This document shows positions 11,940-23,447 of a stretch of DNA of 64,000 nt, piece by piece (within the stretch, counting starts at the first letter, position 1; the number at the start of each line of letters is the position of its first letter). This stretch comes from Alisma plantago-aquatica (Eukaryota > Streptophyta > Magnoliopsida > Alismatales > Alismataceae). The notes under the pieces are model-generated. The model was not told where the DNA came from. It did no database searches and saw only the letters and a program-made list of their open reading frames with translations. The stretch spans positions 344,363,457-344,427,456 of the forward strand of contig OY856412.1 in the NCBI GenBank assembly GCA_963693085.1. The letters are read 5' to 3'. A program made the translations under genes and the position numbers.

Positions 11940-13554
11940 GGATATGAATGAGGTGATCTGCTACAACATTCTTTGTACCCTTTTTATCTGTTATCTCTAA
12001 ATCAAATTCTTGTAATAAGAGAATCCATATAATCAACATGGGTTTCACATCTTTCTTTGCCAGAAGGTAGCGAAGGGCAGCGTGGTCTGTGTAGACAATG
12101 ACCTTTGAACCAATTAGGTAGGATCTGAACTTGTCAAAGGCATATACGACTGCTAGAAGCTCTTTCTCGGTAGTTGCATAATTCCTCTGGGCTTCATCGA
12201 GAGTTTTTGATGCATAATAGATCACATAGTGTTTCTTCTCTATATATTGTCCTAAAACAGCGCCCACAACATAATCACTGGCATCACACATTATTTTAAA
12301 AGGATGGTCCCACTCTGGAGGTCTAATGATGGGAGTGGTTGTAAGGGCTTGTTTCAGTGTGTTGAAGCTTTTGACACATTCTTCATTGAAATTGAAATCA
12401 ATATCTTTTAGTAATAGGTCTGTCATTGGCTTCATTATCTTGGAAAAATCCTTTATGAATCTTCTATAAAATCCGGCATGACCAAGGAAAGCATGAACTT
12501 CTTTTACATTTGTGGGAATAGCCAATTTAAAAATCACTTCAATCTTGGCTTTATCTACTTCAATTCCTCTATTGCTAACCCTATGGCCCAGAATAATGCC
12601 TTTTTTTACCATAAAATGGCATTTTTCCCAATTTAGCACAAGATGTGCTACTTCACAACGTTTGAGGACCAGGGAGAGGTGCTTTAGACATGAATCGAAT
12701 GAGTCTCCTTATACAGAAAAATCATCAGTGAAAACCTCCATAATAGTTTTAGTAAGACCCGCGAAAATGGGGGCCATGCAACGTTGAAAAGTTGCAGGTG
12801 CATTACAGAGACCAAATGGCATTCTTTTAAATGTGTATGTTCCGAATGGGCAGGTGAAATTTGTTTTCTCTTGGTCATCTGGATGTATGGGTATTTGATA
12901 GAATCCAGAGTAACCATCAAGATAACAGAAATATTCTTGGTGAGCCAACCTTTCTAGGACTTGATCAAGGAAGTGCATAGGAAAATGAACTTTTCTAGTT
13001 GCCTTGTTTAATTTCCTATAATCTATGCACATCCTCCACCCTGTGACTGTTCGAGTGGGGATGAGCTTGTTGTTTTCATTCTGTATAACAGTTGTTCCAC
13101 CTTTCTTCAGGACTACATGTACTGGGCTCACCCATGGCGAATCTGATATCAGATAGATTATTCTAGCTGTGAGAAGTTTAATGACCTCACGACAGACCAC
13201 TTCCTCCATATTAGGATTCAACTTCCGTTGATGCTCAATAGTCGGTTTGTGATCTTCCATCATAGGGATCTTCTGCATACACAATGCTTGACTGACCCCA
13301 GTGAGGTCACTCATTTTATAGCTGATGGCTTTCTTTCTTTACCTTAATTTCTTTAGGAGTTTATTTTCTTGTTCAACTATTAGATCAGAATTTATAATAA
13401 CTGGGCAAACCTTGAGATCATATAAAAATACGTACTTCAGTCCTTCGGGTAGGGGTTTCATTTTGGGAACCTCTGGTTTTTTGCTTGTTTCTTCTGTAGT
13501 TTCCATAGCTTTGAGTTCTTCACTAGTGGCTTCAACGTCTTCTTTAGCATAGTC
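11940..13554 (-). pseudogene. Athila reverse transcriptase and RNase H (decayed)
   Basis: This copies element RNA into DNA and degrades the RNA template. RT is seen in 12709-13314 with WRMCIDYRKLN, the SGFYQIPI block, MPFGLCNAPATFQRCM and the catalytic box FTDDFSV (about 12725), a normal gypsy variant of YxDD. RNase H follows with [14 protein letters not shown], the catalytic-region [12 protein letters not shown] and [11 protein letters not shown], ending at ADHLIHI near 11945. In-frame stops lie at 13341 (TAA) and 12711 (TAA, right after the FTDD box at a position normally Tyr). The frame is the same as gag, protease and integrase. Other than the stops, all key residues that could be checked are present. 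Confidence 0.9.
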
Positions 13555-13563
13555 GAGGGATTA

Positions 13564-14580
13564 GATGTAATCCTTTGCTCGTTCGTCGATTGGTTCATCA
13601 ACTGATTGGTTTGTTAGAGCAATTTCCAAGGGATCATTTGATTCATGATGATCTTGGGTCAGAAGTGACATTTGCTCAATGCAGTCAATCAAATATACTT
13701 CTTCTTCCATACTTGGTATTCTCGTACTTTTAAATATTTTGAATTCGAGAGTTTCTTTGCCTAATCTGAGCAGTAAGGTACCAGCTTCAACATCAATTAG
13801 GGCTCTTGCAGTGGCGAGGAACGGACGATCGAAAATGAGAGGGTATCTGGTATCTTCTTTTATATCCATAATGACAAAGTCGCATGGAACATATGTGTCC
13901 TTGCTTACCTTGACCGGGACATCTTCGAGGATTCCTAACGGTCATTTTATCGAATTGTCTGCGAGCAGTATAGTCATGCCAGTAGGAAGAAATTATGCAA
14001 ACCCTAGTCTTTTACACATGCTTAGTGGCATAATAGAGATGCTTGCGTCGAGATCTGCCAAACCTTTCTTGCATGATGAGTCGCCAATGTGACATGAAAT
14101 TCCAAAGGAGCTTGGGTCTTTTTGTTTCTTGGGCATATTGCTCAATATGATATCCGATGTAGTTGTCTCCAGTTTTACTGTCTCATATTCCTCAGTTATA
14201 TACTTCTTGGTTAGGAGTGGCTTTAGGTACTTAGTCTAGGCTGGTATCTCATCCAGAGCATCTAAGAAGGGTATATCAACATGAAGTTTCTTCATAGCCT
14301 CTTTAAACTTATTGAATCTAGTATCGAGCTTGGTTTGCCTTAGGCGGGATGGGAACGATATACAAGGCTTATATACAGGAATATCAGGTTCTGGTGTTTT
14401 ATTTTCTTCATCAGTAGATTTCTCAGGACTTCCCTTATATGTCTTATCTTCTTTTGATTGAGACTCTAGTGTTGTTGAGTTTTGGACAATCACATGTTCA
14501 TCTTCGTTTGTAATAACCATAGGTGTCTCTATTGAGGGATCTGAATAGTCTTTTCCTGACCTGGTGGTGACTGCCTTCAA
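13564..14580 (-). pseudogene. Athila aspartic protease region (decayed)
   Basis: This would process the gag-pol polyprotein. It begins after the TTRSGK motif (about 14565), passes a charged linker and reaches the active-site motif near 14060, which reads DLDAS where the family normally has DLGAS or DTGAS. The catalytic Asp is kept but the following Gly codon has become Asp (GGC to GAC type change). The later hallmark FDRPFLATARALIDVEAG (about 13790-13840) is clear. In-frame stops are at 14238, 13995 and 13944, with another at 13563 before RT. There is no frameshift. Confidence 0.82.
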
Positions 14581-14583
14581 CTA

Positions 14584-16209
14584 TTCAGGATGCTTGGGAT
14601 TGTTCTCGGGTTGGCCAGCAAAGACTCCAGTGGGTGGCTTTATGCTAGCTGCAAGTTTAGCTAGTTGAGATTCAATAGCCTTCTGTTGAGCTTGTTGGTT
14701 GGCTATCATAGTTTGCTGAGTTTGCAACATTTTTTCAATGGCTGATAGCTTGTCATCAGAAGAGATGGGTCCTTCTTGTTGTCCTTGCTATTGATTAAGA
14801 TTCTGATACTGAGAGTTGTTTTGATAGTTATTGTAGTTCCTATTCTGAAAGTTTCCCTTGAAATTTTCTTGATTCCCAAAATTCTATTGTTGATTATACT
14901 GGAATCCTGGTGGGCCTCTTGGTTGATTGTTTGAACCAAATTAATGCGATTTTACTGCTCGAGAGGGGTTTCCATATTGAAAACCTGGCTGAATCCTATT
15001 CTGATTCGGATTGTAATAACTTTGCCCAGGAATTGTGTTGATAGCATTAAGATTTTCCATCTGACCATTATCTCCTTGTCCACATACATTGCTCAGTACA
15101 ACGTCATAGAGAACATTTCATGATAAATTGGAATGATCGATTCTCTTACTTGCTTCACAGAATAGGGAAGTGGACTTGACCTGTTACGGTTGCCGAGTCA
15201 GTGAACGTCCTCTTCCAATAGCAGCTAGCGATGAATCAATATGGTCCTCCTTGGCAACTAAGACCTTCAAGGTTTCAGCGATAGACTTGTACTCAGGAAT
15301 AGCTTTGGAAATAGCTACCTTCAAGACTCATTTACCTATAGATCTACCCCAATTCGCTTGATTTTCGGCTCCCAGGGTGACGACTCTCCAAGCGTTGTCA
15401 TAACTTTGACGCATGAAGTTTCCTCCAGATGAGGAATCTAGAAACATCTTGATATCATCATCCACACCCCTATAGAAAATTTCGATGAGTTGATTCTTAG
15501 GAATTTCGTGGTTTGGACATTAGCGTAGAAGCTCTTTGTACCTATCCCACGCTTCAGCGAGAGTTTCTCCAGGAATTTGAGTGAAATTTGTTATCTGGCC
15601 CCTAATTTCATATGTAAGAGATGGAGGATAGAACTTTTCTAGAAACAAATTTTGGAATTGTTCCCAGGTGGTGATGGGTATTTCACTTTGTAATGAATTG
15701 TACCAACTTATGGCTCTATCAGCAAGGGAATACTTGAAGAGACGGAGTCGAATGGCATCATTCGTGACTCCATTTTGCTTTGTCATAGCAGATAGATCGA
15801 TGAATTTCAGAAGATGTTCTCAGCTGTCCTCTGCTTGTTTGCCATAGAAAGGGTTGTTTTGAAGAAATGTGATCCAATGTGCCCTAATCTCAAAATTGGC
15901 AGCATTGATGGGAGGAGGATGTACTGGATGATGAACATTCACATCTTTCGAGACTGAGAACTCTCTAAGATCCTTTTGTAGTTCAGCTGCTTGCACTGCT
16001 GCTTGTGTTGCTAGGATTTCCTGTTGAACCACAGCCCTGGCTTCTTGCATGAGCCTCTCTCTTTTTGCATTGATGGATTGAGCCACCCTTCGGGTTACCT
16101 CTTCTTCTTGAGCCATCCTTGCTTGATTCTCTCTGATATGACGATGGAAAGTTCTGTCAATTTTGGGATCAAAGCTCGTTGTGAGTTCGAGGTTGTCCGA
16201 ACAGTGCAT
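14584..16209 (-). pseudogene. Athila gag (decayed)
   Basis: This is the capsid-like structural protein. The start ATG is at 16209 (minus strand), about 160 nt after the primer site. The open part 15820-16209 covers the N-terminus with a Gln/Glu-rich predicted helix. The part 15520-15786 carries the retrotransposon gag core (LRLFKYSLADRAISWYNSL, TWEQFQNLFLEKFYPP). The C-terminal part is Asn/Gln-rich and runs into a predicted coiled segment (about 14640-14760). No zinc knuckle was seen. In-frame stops are at 15822, 15522, 15330, 14943, 14886, 14790 and 14583. Several (TAG at 14886, 14790 and 14583) sit where Gln codons are expected. Confidence 0.82.
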
Positions 16210-16366
16210 ACACTATGCCTTGGGTTGTACCTGAAAATTAGAAAGATTTTGAAAATGAGATCCACAAATTAGATTCAAATTCAAGTAGATGACCGATTGT
16301 TTCAAAATAAAAAGCAAAATCCTAGATTAGTCTTAAAAGAACTAGATTTGACTGAGTGATTCCGTT

Positions 16367-16385
16367 TTCCCCTGCAACGGTGCCA
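16367..16385 (-). other. Primer-binding site (tRNA-Asp type) of Athila
   Basis: On the minus strand this reads tggcaccgttgcaggggaa, five bases after the LTR end. It matches the tRNA-Asp-complementary site (tggcgccgttgccgggga) characteristic of Athila/Tat elements with two differences. It fixes the element's orientation. Confidence 0.88.
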
Positions 16386-16390
16386 AAATT

Positions 16391-17211
16391 TGACGTGGTA
16401 TTTTTGAACGCACTAACAAACTCCCTCGGGGCTGAAATCCCCGAGATTTTACCAAAACCAAAGTGAAATAATACCACCCGCAAGCAGGCGAGTCTTATCG
16501 TAGTATAGTTAAGGATCAAACCCAAAGGACAATGTTTTTAAGAATCCTTGTCAGTCGAATCTAGCTCAAGTAAAACTAATATTTAGAACGATTGGTTGAT
16601 TTGAGGTTACTTAGACTAATTGCAAGAAAGTAAAAGCTAAAATAAAGTTGGGGTTTAGATCAATGATATGGAATCGCTGGGATGGTACTGGGTTTCACCA
16701 CCGCTACACACACAAACATATTCAATCATGAACAATACAGACAAGATATAACAATCCAAGTAGGGCTACTGCAAAACCCCCCATATGGGCGTTAGGTTCG
16801 CGTAAGCATCACCTTAGGCATCATATGTCTCGTCACCATCCGGATCACTTACTTACGGCTCTGAAGATATAGAAATCCAACAAAGGTTGTGGGCCCCCTA
16901 TACAGGCGTTAGGCACACAGAAGCGTCATTGAAGGCTAGATGGCTCGTCCCCTCGCGGATCATACACTTACGACCTTGATGGAATCCCATCCTATTTCTA
17001 GTTTGGAAGTCAGCCGCATTAACCGATAAGCAAGCAGGCGGTTAATATACGAGCAAACATCGACGATTAACAAGAAGATACAAAATCCAACTAAGGTTGT
17101 GAACGCCCTATACAGGCGTTAGGCGTACAGAAGCATCACCGAAGGCTAGATAGCTCGTCCCCTCGTGGATCATACACTTACGACCTCAACGAATCCTTTC
17201 TGAAGTTCTCG
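16391..17211 (-). repeat. Athila 5' LTR, part next to the primer site
   Basis: The region is homologous to 7000-7815. It starts tgacgtgg at 16391 and is broken at tgaagttctcg (17211), where the CACTA element begins. The remainder resumes at 27742. Confidence 0.92.
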
Positions 17212-17225
17212 CACTACTACAGAAA
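17212..17225 (+). repeat. CACTA left terminal inverted repeat
   Basis: CACTACTACAGAAA. Its partner is the complement of 27728-27741 (CACCACTACAGAAA), with one mismatch at position 4. The cactac start and the 3-bp target duplication are defining for the superfamily. Confidence 0.93.
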
Positions 17226-17242
17226 TCAGTGTCGCTTTTCTC

Positions 17243-17638
17243 GGCGTTGGTTATTTAGGAAAACCGACGCCTATAACATTCAACGTCGGTCATCTAGGTC
17301 ATCCGACGTCTGTAGCCAAGACACGGGTACCGCTTTGTATTCAGCGTCGGTTTTTTGGTAAAAAACTGACGCCTAAAACTGCCCGTGAAATCCAATTTTC
17401 GAGCAAAAACAATATGTCACATACGGCATCGGTTATTTACCACAAACCCGACGCCTATATAAGATGAAAATTTGCGCGAAAATTTACAGCTTAGGTGTCG
17501 GTTATCCTTAGATAACCGACGCCGATAGTGGTTCCCGCCAATTTATTTAGGGAAAATTTTATCTAATTGGACGTCGGTTTTGTAATAGGAACCGACGCTG
17601 AAGACTTTAGGCGTCGGTTTTGTTAGATAACCAACGCC
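17243..17638. repeat. Left subterminal hairpin array (7 units)
   Basis: Seven imperfect palindromes follow the plan ggcgtcggtt - short AT spacer - aaccgacgcc, each about 28-31 bp, over 400 bp. In En/Spm elements, repeated subterminal motifs are the binding sites for the TNPA-type protein. By analogy, gcgtcggtt is the likely bound motif here. Many CpG sites make the array a likely methylation target. Confidence 0.85.
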
Positions 17639-17689
17639 CTTTACGAACTTATTAGATGCACGATCGATCGACTTTAGGTCCCCTTTCCT

Positions 17690-18020
17690 GTTTCATTGTC
17701 TTCATCACCCGCGCTTGCTACTGCTCACCGACGTCGCTGCCCGCCACCCTCCGCTACCGTCGCCCGACCCTCCGCTGCTGTTGTTGCTTGTGCGCCGCCG
17801 TCGCTTCCTGCTCCTTCTGCTGCCGGTGTCGCCACCGCCTACCTGCCCGCCGTCGCCTGCCTGCCCGCCGCCGCCTGCCGCTCCCTGCTCGCCGGTGTCG
17901 CTGCCGCTACCTGCCTGACTTGTGCCGGTGGTCCTGGAGCTCGTCGGTGTCGCCGCCGCCCACCTACTCGACCTACTCGACCTCGCCCTGCTCGCTTGCC
18001 CAGGTACCTCGCCCTGCTGT
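17690..18020 (+). promoter_or_regulatory. GC-rich block, possible untranslated first exon
   Basis: About 330 bp of C- and G-rich, CpG-rich sequence, dense in gccgcc/cctgcc-like runs, lies in otherwise AT-rich DNA. ORFs of about 125 codons in two frames reflect the composition and look like no protein. In maize Spm, a GC-rich downstream control region of about 0.35 kb lies in the untranslated first exon and governs methylation; position and size here are similar. A possible splice donor (cag|gtacc) is at 18003-18004, and a good acceptor (gatcatag) ends at 20050, just before the transposase ATG. Confidence 0.5.
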
Positions 18021-18603
18021 CGCCCACCTATTCAGTGATTAATGATTGGTACTACTGGTTAGTATTACTTTAGTGATTACTTTAATTCAACAATTCGTAG
18101 TTTGTTATTTACAATTACTGATCTGCTTGCCGATTTTCATGATTAGAGATACTGATTAATAGTAAGTATTGATGAATACTTAGTTAATTACTGATTTGTT
18201 GATTAGATATGTATAGAAGTTCCTTATAAATATATTTTTATATACACATACATGTAGTTTCGTATAAAATACATGATGTAGTGTGATCTTAAATCCTAGA
18301 GTGTACCCCTCTTGTTCTATAATGGTACCTATGGCCCTAAATACATCCATAAGGGTCTATTGTATCCTAAAGAAGATTTATTTCTTCCTTCTGCCCTAAT
18401 TTTTATATGGATCTTAATCTTATATCGCTTACTCATAAATAAGAAAATATCCTCCCTTATGACCACCTTGATGTGTATGTCCCATATAATGCACATGTTG
18501 GACCCTAATGATACAATTTTTTTATGTTGAAAATGAATGTATGTTTCAAGTGTTGAACCTAATGTTGGAAAATGAACAATGAATTTATGTCCCATATAAT
18601 CCA

Positions 18604-19930
18604 CATTGTTCTTTATATTACTTGTACATTGGTATAAATTAGAATGAACAATCACTAAATTATATATTGTTTGTATGGAGTCCGGCTTCATTGTAGATAT
18701 CTATTATTGTGTTTGTTGGCCTAGAAACCCGTCCAAGATTTACTCATTAGGAGTAAATCTTGGATAGTCCCCGGTTTGGGACTGTTCTTGAACACCTAAT
18801 CTCACTTAGGATGTAAGTGTATAATGTGTATTGGGTTTTCGAGAAAATTTTGGTAGCATTTCCCCGTTTGTTCTCTAAGTACATATGTACTTAGAGAACA
18901 GCGGGGAAATGCTGCCGAAATTTTCTCGAAAACCCAATACACATTATACACTTACTAGTGAGATTAGGTGTTCAAGGATGGGATAGGTGGTACACATTTA
19001 TTATATATAAGAATGACATCACATGTGTTTGTTGGCCTAAAATGTGAACAATCATTGTTTTTTATATTACTTGTACATTGATATAAATTAGAATGAACAA
19101 TCACTAAATTATATACTATTTGTATGGAGTCCGGATTCATTGTAGATATCTATTATTGTGTTTGTTGGCCTAGAAACCCGTCCAAGATTTACTCATTAGG
19201 AGTAAATCTTGGATAGTCCCCGGTTTGGGACTGTTCTTGAACACCTAATCTCACTTAGGATGTAAGTGTATAATGTGTATTGGGTTTTCGAGAAAATTTT
19301 GGTAGCATTTCCCCGTTTGTTCTCTAAGTACATATGTACTTAGAGAACAGCGGGGAAATGCTGCCGAAATTTTCTCGAAAACCCAATACACATTATACAC
19401 TTACTAGTGAGATTAGGTGTTCAACGATGGGATAGGTGGTACACATTTATTATATATAAGAATGACATCACATGTGTTTGTTGGCCTAGAATGTGAACAA
19501 TCATTGTTTTTTATATTACTTGTACATTGGTATAAATTAGAATGAACAATCACTAAATTATATATTGTTTGTATGGAGTCCGGCTTCATTGTAGATATCT
19601 ATTATTGTGTTTGTTGGCCTAGAAACCCGTCCAAGATTTACTCATTAGGAGTAAATCTTGGATAGTCCCCGGTTTGGGACTGTTCTTGAACACCTAATCT
19701 CACTTAGGATGTAAGTGTATAATGTGTATTGGGTTTTCGAGAAAATTTTGGTAGCATTTCCCCGTTTGTTCTCTAAGTACATATGTACTTAGAGAACAGC
19801 GGGGAAATTCTGCCGAAATGTTCTTGAAAACCCAATACACATTATACACTTACTAGTGAGATTAGGTGTTCAAGGATGGGATAGGTGGTACACATTTATT
19901 ATATATAAGAATGACATCACATGTGTTTGT
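18604..19930 (+). repeat. 449-bp tandem repeat array, 3 units
   Basis: Marker gtccaagattt begins at 18731, 19180 and 19629, exactly 449 bp apart. Unit borders are about 18604, 19053 and 19502. The units are nearly identical. Each holds a perfect 13-bp stem (ccaagatttactc / gagtaaatcttgg, 18733-18763 in unit 1) and a foldback of about 190 bp. The third unit ends slightly short, and a fragment holding only the foldback core follows at 19934-19990. The array lies between the GC-rich block and the transposase start. Confidence 0.92.
18788..18975. repeat. Long foldback (inverted repeat) in array unit 1
   Basis: Left arm 18788-18884 and right arm 18885-18975 meet at the palindrome gtacatatgtac. 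The arms are about 95% complementary. Two differences in the gcatttcc-proximal part (tttggtag against ctgccgaaa) would be G:U pairs if the + strand is transcribed. Copies are at about 19237-19424 and 19686-19873. The tip alone recurs at 19934-19990. Confidence 0.88.
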
Positions 19931-20052
19931 TGGCATTTCCCCGTTTGTTCTCTAAGTACATATGTACTTAGAGAACAGCGGGGAAATGCTGCCTAATCTT
20001 TTCGTAATATATACTTGTTTCCTAATATATACTTGTTTTCTCTGATCATAGA

Positions 20053-23000
20053 ATGGATAGATCATGGATGTACATTCGTAATCGTTGCACCCCAGAGTTT
20101 ATATCTGGTCTTGATCAGTTTATTAGATTTGCCGAGGAACATAGGAAAAAACCTACAGATAGGTTCTACTGTCCATGTAGGCATTGCGGTAACAACTTGA
20201 AAGTCAAAACTGGTGAGGAAATCAAAAGTCATGTCATGTGCAACGGGATTGTACAAGGCTATACAGAATGGCACTGGCATGGAGAGATTTCAAAATCGAA
20301 ACCAGTAGATGTCGATAGTAGTGCTTGGGTGGAAGAAGAAATTGCCTCTGATGACGTAAATGTGAACGAACCAGTTCCAGCAGACATTGTTGATGCGATG
20401 CTGGATAGTTGTAGGGTAGAGCACACCGATCCACCTCCTATCTTTACAAACATTGTGCATGATGCTGAGATACCGTTATACACAGGCTGTGCTAAGTTTA
20501 CGAAGCTTAGCACTGTGTTGAGATTGTATAAGTTGAAAGCTAACAATAGATGGAGCGACAAAAGCTTCACTTCATTGTTGACTTTGTTGAAAGAAATTCT
20601 TCCTGAAAGAAACGAGCTTCCAATCTCAACATACCAGGTAAAGAAAATGTTGTGCCCAATGGGAATGGAGGCCAAGAAGATACACGCATGCCCGAATGAT
20701 TGTGTATTATTTCAAAAGGACTATGTAGATTTGAAAGATTGTCCAAAATGTGGTGCGTCACGGTATAAATTGACGACTTCGGGGGAGTCCAAAACTGGTT
20801 CTCATGCCAAGGTGTTGTGGTATCTACCTATAATATCACGGTTTCAACGCTTGTTTGCAAATCCGAAAGATGCGAAGAATTTGAGGTGGCATGCAGATGT
20901 TAAGAAAAATAATGATGGGATCCTACGACATGCGTCTGATTCCCCACAGTGGAAGAAGATTGATCTATTGTACCCTAAATTTGGTGAAGAAGATAGGAAT
21001 CTAAGACTTGGGCTTTGTACAGATGGGATGAATCCGTACGGGACATTGAGCAGCCAACATAGCACTTGGCCAGTCATGCTTGTTATATACAATCTTCCTC
21101 CCTGGATGTGTATGAAAAATAAGTACGTTATGTTGTCATTGTTGATATCGGGCCCTAAACAACCCGGAAATGATATCGATGTTTATCTTGAACCTTTTAT
21201 TGATGACTTAAAGAAACTTTGGGCTGAAGGTGTGATGACCTATGATGCTTCAGCAAGAGAGACATTTCATTTGCATGCTATGTTGTTTTGCACTATTAAT
21301 GACTTTCCAGCATATGGGAATTTGTCTAGATATAGTGTCAAAGGAGCTAAAGCGTGTCCTATATGTGAATAAAACACTGATTCAATAAGACTAAAACATG
21401 GCGGCAAGACTGTATATCTTGGTCATCGAAGGTTTCTTTCAAAATTCCATCCGTATCGTAGGAAGCGCAAAGCATTCAATGGATGGAATGATGAACGGAG
21501 TGCACCTAAACCTATACCAAGGGATGTTGTTTATGAAAGAGTAAAAGACATTGTCAATGAATTTGGTAAGAAATCACAATGTAGTATGACCACACGGAGT
21601 GACAATTCTTCATTCAAGAAGAAGTCAATATTTTGGGATCTTCCTTATTGGAGTTCTTTGACAGTCAGGCATTGTATCGATGTAATGCACGTTGAGAAAA
21701 ATGTCTGTGATAGCATCATTGGTACTCTATTAAATATACCAGGTAAGACTAAAGATGGGATAAAATCCAGACTGGACCTACGTGAAATGGGAATAAGGTC
21801 AGAATTAACAGAATTACGTGAAATGGGTAATAAAATAACATACTTACCTCCCTCTTGTTACACGTTGTCTAGAAAGGAGAAGAAAACTTTTTGTGAATGC
21901 TTGGTAAATGTTAAGGTGCCACATGGTTACTCATCCAACATCCGTAGATTGGTATCAATGAAAGATCTGAAGTTGATAGGTCTTAAATCTCATGATTGTC
22001 ACACTCTAATGCAACAAATATTGCCCGTGGCAATTCGATCTATATTGCCGAAGCATGTAAGGTTTGCAATTACCAGACTTTGTTTCTTTTTCAACAGTCT
22101 ATGCAGCAAAGTTATTGACCTTGATACTCTCGATAATTTGCAAAGAGAAGTGGTTGTTACCCTATGTCAGCTTGAGATGTATTTCCCTCCTTCGTTCTTT
22201 GATATCATGGTACATCTTGTTTTCCACTTGACTGGGGAAGTGAAAATGTTGGGACCAGTTTTCTTGCATTGGATGTATCCCTTTGAACGATACATGAGCG
22301 TTTTTAAAGGTGATGTTCGAAACCGTTATCGGCCTGAAGGGAGTATTATTGAAGGTTATGTGGCGAGAGAGGTTATGGATTTTTTCAATGACTTTTTCAG
22401 TGGTAATGACACTCCTGATAATGACAAGAATATTGAGGAGGGCAAAGGAATTTTGGGATCACGGGTGAAAGTAATCAGCCGTGAGCAGTTGGAACAAGCT
22501 CACTTGTATATTTTACACAATATGGACGAAGTGAGTGTTTATATCGAGGAACATACCAATTTCATAAAGAGACAACATCCTCGAGCAAGTTCAATGTGGC
22601 TTGCTAGAGAGCATAATAAGACTTTTACTAAGTGGTTTGAAGATAAAGTCTTACATCAACTATCTCAAACACCAAATGATATTACAGAAACTATCAAATG
22701 CCTCGCCTTTAAACCAAAACCGTATGTTATGTCTTATGAAGGGTTTGACATTAATGGATTCACATATTACACAAAGCGCCAAGATGATAAGAGTGTCGTC
22801 CAAAATAGTGGGGTCACTCTTCAAGCGTCGACTATGTACTTTGCAAGTGCAAAGGATAAGAGTCCACGTGAAGCTAAAATGTCATATTACGGTGTCATTG
22901 AGGACATTTGGGAGTTTGACTACATAGATTTCAAAATTCCGCTCTTTAAATGTAATTGGGTTGATAACACCAAAGGAGTTATAGTGGATGAATTGGGTTT

Positions 23001-23301
23001 CACTTTGGTGAACTTTGAAAAGATTGGCGAGAAGGGTGAACCATTCACATTGGCATCACAGGTGAAACAAATATTCTATATCGATGATCCTGCGAATGAT
23101 AAATGGTCGGTTGTTCTTCATGGTAAAAGACAGTTCATTGAAGATCCTATAGATGAAGAAGAGTACTATGATAAGTATGATGACTCCAGTCCATTCTCAG
23201 TTGGGTTGCCCACTCCACAAAATATTGAAGCTAATGATGACTTATATGTGCGCGGAGATCACAATGAAGGATTGTTAATTGATAAAAGATCACAATTTTA
23301 G
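20053..23301 (+). pseudogene. TNP2-type CACTA transposase, one in-frame stop
   Basis: This is the DNA transposase expected to cut at the CACTA ends. The frame of 1083 codons including its final stop is open except for TAA at 21370-21372 (codon 440). Domains in order are a Transpos_assoc-like N-terminus (MDRSWMY; CPCRHC at residues 40-45; WHWHGE), the Transposase_21/TNP2 core with acidic residues at LCTDG (D324), TINDFPAYG (D417) and DVMHVEKN (D543, E548), DUF4218 (about 636-750, with HLTGEVKMLGPVFLHWMYPFERYM) and DUF4216 (about 947-1040, with EDIWEFDY and KWSVVL). The stop falls right after the conserved CPIC. Which residue is the third catalytic acid is not certain. The start ATG follows an acceptor-like catag, so an upstream untranslated exon is likely. 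A single base change would explain the break. Length is normal for the family. Confidence 0.93.
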
Positions 23302-23311
23302 AGACATGTAT

Positions 23312-23447
23312 GTTAATACAAATGCTAAATGTTTTCCTTTTTCTAGTTAATACAAATGCTAAATGTTTGCCTTTTTCTAGTTAATGCAAATGCTAAATGT
23401 TTGCCTTTTTCTAGTTAATACAAATGCTAAATGTTTGCATTTTAAAT
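23312..23447 (+). repeat. 34-bp tandem repeat, 4 units, between the two CACTA genes
   Basis: Units start at 23312, 23346, 23380 and 23414 (gttaatacaaatgctaaatg...). Most end in cctttttctag, which resembles a plant 3' splice site with its pyrimidine run. The array occupies nearly all of the 157-bp gap between the transposase stop and the next ATG. Confidence 0.88.

Noticed and set aside
17656..18073. ORFs of 125-128 codons in the GC-rich block
   Set aside because: They are Pro/Arg/Cys-rich products of low-complexity gccgcc-type sequence open in several frames, and have no recognisable protein similarity.
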